DNA from: Bryum argenteum
Taxonomy: Eukaryota; Streptophyta; Bryopsida; Bryales; Bryaceae
Direction: 5' to 3'
DNA length: 64,000 nucleotides
Assembly (NCBI GenBank): GCA_037043015.1
Contig: CM073321.1
Location: 26,363,510 to 26,427,509, forward strand
The notes below the pieces were generated by a model. The model was not told where the DNA came from, made no database searches, and saw only the letters and a program-made list of their open reading frames with translations. Position numbers and translations under genes: made by a program. Shown here piece by piece: positions 61,820 through 64,000 of the stretch (position 1 is its first letter; each line of letters starts with the position of its first letter).

Positions 61820-61964
61820 ATTGTTTAGCCACAAGAAAAAAAAGCGCAAAAAAGGGGTCGATTATCAAGAGGGACTCGAGGAGCGCAATCGAGATGGAAA
61901 ACCCACACTGACAGGGCGCACACGAGTGAAGGGAAATGAGCCCCGGTTGGCTATTTATGCCGAT

Positions 61965-62265
61965 CGGGGCGGTCGGCGATTCGTCTGCTGGCCCCGCCGT
62001 CCGATCTCGGTCGGCGGTCAATTTCCGCCATCGGTCGGGCCTGGATCGGTCGGCCAATCGATACTGCGATGGCGGCCGATCCAGCCGCCTAATCGGCCGA
62101 CAAATCCATCGCGTTGTCGGGTCCGGTGGTCCATCGCGTCGACCGATTTATCTGCGGTCGATTTAATCCGACAACGGCCGTCTGACGGGGTCGCGAGGGC
62201 GGTCACTGGCCGTCCGATGCGGTCGCCGGCCTCCAAGGCAGTCGGCCGTCCCCCCGCCCGGTTGG
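61965..62265. repeat. GC-rich array upstream of the 61.8-kb paralogue
   Basis: About 300 bp rich in GGCCGATCC, GGTCGACCGATTTATC-type and CGGTCGGCGG words on the minus-strand upstream side. ATAAATAG (61958-61951, minus strand) and GGGGCTCATTTCCCTTCACT follow toward the gene. Confidence 0.8.
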
Positions 62266-64000
62266 CAGGTCTTGTTTCTGGTTTTTCAAACATGGGGCAT
62301 GCTTTCCCATCGCCCACCAAGAAAGGAATTTTTTTTAATAGTTTAGGTCTTGGATTATTTTGCAATGATGTTCTATCTTGGAAAAATTAAAATAATACAT
62401 GGTTTTTCAGCAGAAGTTTCTCATTCATCCATCGTTGGATTTCAATTTTGTTAGTTCGGTTGTATTTGAATTTAGGTACGTTCGCACTTGGCCTTAGAGG
62501 TGGTGTTATAAGGTGGTCTTATCTCCTTAGAAGAGTGTGTGTCCACAGCTTCGTTCTTTAGTAATTACCAATCCTACATGGATTCCCACATGGCACACTC
62601 TAAAACTTGGAGGACAAAAAATTATTAGCTAATATTTGGGAGGACAAAACATAGTTGAGCATTAGTAGGCAATTCTTGAGGAAGCACCTCATTTAGAAAG
62701 ATTCTCTCCAATTTCCCCTTGTCCGGTGGCCATCGGGATATTAGCATTACGAACGGACACTTCATTCACGCCGACCTCTTAGAAAGGGACCGGAGTTTCT
62801 ATCTATCTAGAAAGCTTTTCTAGTTTTCACCACTTAGAAGTGGTCTTAGTTAATGAGGCCTTTGAGGGGCCATTATCTAATTGAGCCCATAATTCATGCC
62901 CCTTTACCAAGCCTCATTGATGACACCTTTCCTAGGAAAAGGGGATTTCCCTAGTTTTGTGGAGGTCTTAAGTTTTAGTGTACGTTCTTAACAAAGGCCA
63001 AGTGTGAAGGGACCTTTTGGAACTTGTTTTTCTACCGGAAACCTTACTTCTATCCAAGATGCGACGAAGATATGCCATTCACTTTTGAGCAAAGGACCTA
63101 CTTTTCGATCCACGCCAATACCTATGATAATTGCATTCTCACTTCAAGGTGAATATGATGAAATTTTATGATCTTTGTTGAGTACTAATATGTTATGATC
63201 TCGCAATCTATGGGGCTTCATAAGTCCAAATTTCCTCCATATGACCTAAACCAAGTCTTCTACAATGCTGTACGGTTGAGATCTAGATAGCTAACCTTCA
63301 TTTTCATCTCTCGCACTTTGCAAAACGTGTGTTTCTAGGCTCTAGAGTCTACACCCCCCTTGGGCATTTGAGGTTAAGGGTTACAAACTTACAATGAACA
63401 TGTATTAGCAAAAAAATAAATTTTATCATGAACTATAATAGAAGGCTATTGGCATTCATGAAAATATGTGTAGGTATAAAACATATAACATATAAATTCC
63501 ATTATACATACACGCATCCCAACTTTAGAACCAAGGATGATAGAATCTAGTGTATCCTAATTTGTGTCTTCCATGTTAACAGTAGGTTTAAAATATTATA
63601 TTTCTATAAGACTCTTATGGATATAAATTAACTTATGTAGAGGTAATGTTTAAGCATAGAGAATGCATATAAATAATATAAAATGCGTTTGATCATTACT
63701 CCTAACTCCTACATTATAATGAATCTTTCTCACATTCATGCTTTGTATTTTTTTGGCTTCCTGTATGAATTATGTGTACTTATTGGATTTCATTCTAGCA
63801 TTTCGTATTCTTACAATAGTATTGAGTTCAAACGTTCATTATATGTATACTGAGAATATTAAACTCTACAACCTATATACTATATTTAGAAAAAAATTTA
63901 ATTCTGAAAGCAAAATTTCATCATTTACTTTCATCATATACTCTTTAATTTTATTATCATATATGTTTCTTTCAAATTCGTTCAGTCTAACCCACTTGAA
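62266..64000. other. AT-rich intergenic DNA to the window edge
   Basis: No gene, RNA gene or clear repeat is supported. Open frames are short and the composition is uniformly AT-rich after about 62330. Confidence 0.45.

Noticed and set aside
37615-62265. GC-rich arrays as bacterial contamination or inserted bacterial genes
   Set aside because: They are low-complexity words without codon structure, and they blend into plant-like promoters and leaders.

Overview
The window reads as nuclear DNA of a land plant. The supporting signs are GT-AG introns, a five-exon Lunapark (ER-junction) gene, Ty3/gypsy chromoviruses, one of them with a plant-style initiator-Met-tRNA primer site, a relic resembling plant Ptta/En/Spm transposases, and a short CCCTAAA telomere-type run. 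The second Ty3/gypsy element looks fungal (Tcn1/Tf1-like). Together with several unfamiliar single-exon families, this makes a non-seed plant (moss, lycophyte or fern) more likely than a flowering plant, but I cannot name the species. Most of the window is mobile or decayed DNA. The only conventional housekeeping gene that looks fully intact is Lunapark.

Layout. 1-5311: 3' part of a frameshifted chromovirus, with an LTR whose last 305 bp are tandemly duplicated; it cuts a minus-strand gene (5312-6023). 6024-15924: an unusual cluster with a divergent promoter, a small acidic/basic nuclear-type gene, a set of minisatellites, and a nine-exon gene (10963-14905) that joins a ParB-like domain to a DNA amino-methyltransferase-like domain. 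Facing it from the other strand is an ADD-type zinc domain broken by one stop codon. 17935-21063: a related chromovirus on the minus strand, deleted from protease to reverse transcriptase. 21064-22056: a degenerate telomere-like hexamer array. 22564-24644: Lunapark. 25-37 kb: AT-rich DNA with relics of copia, an FCP1-like phosphatase and an En/Spm-like ORF, plus an intact non-autonomous transposon with 8-bp target duplications.

37-62 kb holds a second unusual landscape. Single-exon genes are each preceded by a GC-rich array built on CGGCCGA/CGATCGG words and, in most cases, by a TATA box. They are a hAT-derived ORF (38066-40819), three paralogues of a Cys/His-containing family that I do not recognise (50155 leftwards to 41217; 54512-55642; 61819-60236), and two kinase-like copies (56796-56359 and 57536-59025). 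The first paralogue is split by a complete 5.6-kb Ty3/gypsy element (43449-49040) with 259-bp LTRs and a perfect GGCGT target duplication. Across the split the host reading frame continues exactly, interrupted by five nonsense codons and no frameshift. That element carries a primer-binding site matching the predicted 5' end of its own transcript, which is the Tf1-type self-priming arrangement.

The strongest candidates for something new are the ParB/methyltransferase gene beside an ADD fragment, the Cys/His family with its shared GC-array promoters, and the stop-without-indel decay pattern seen in several of these genes. All of this is read by eye; no homology search or expression data were available.
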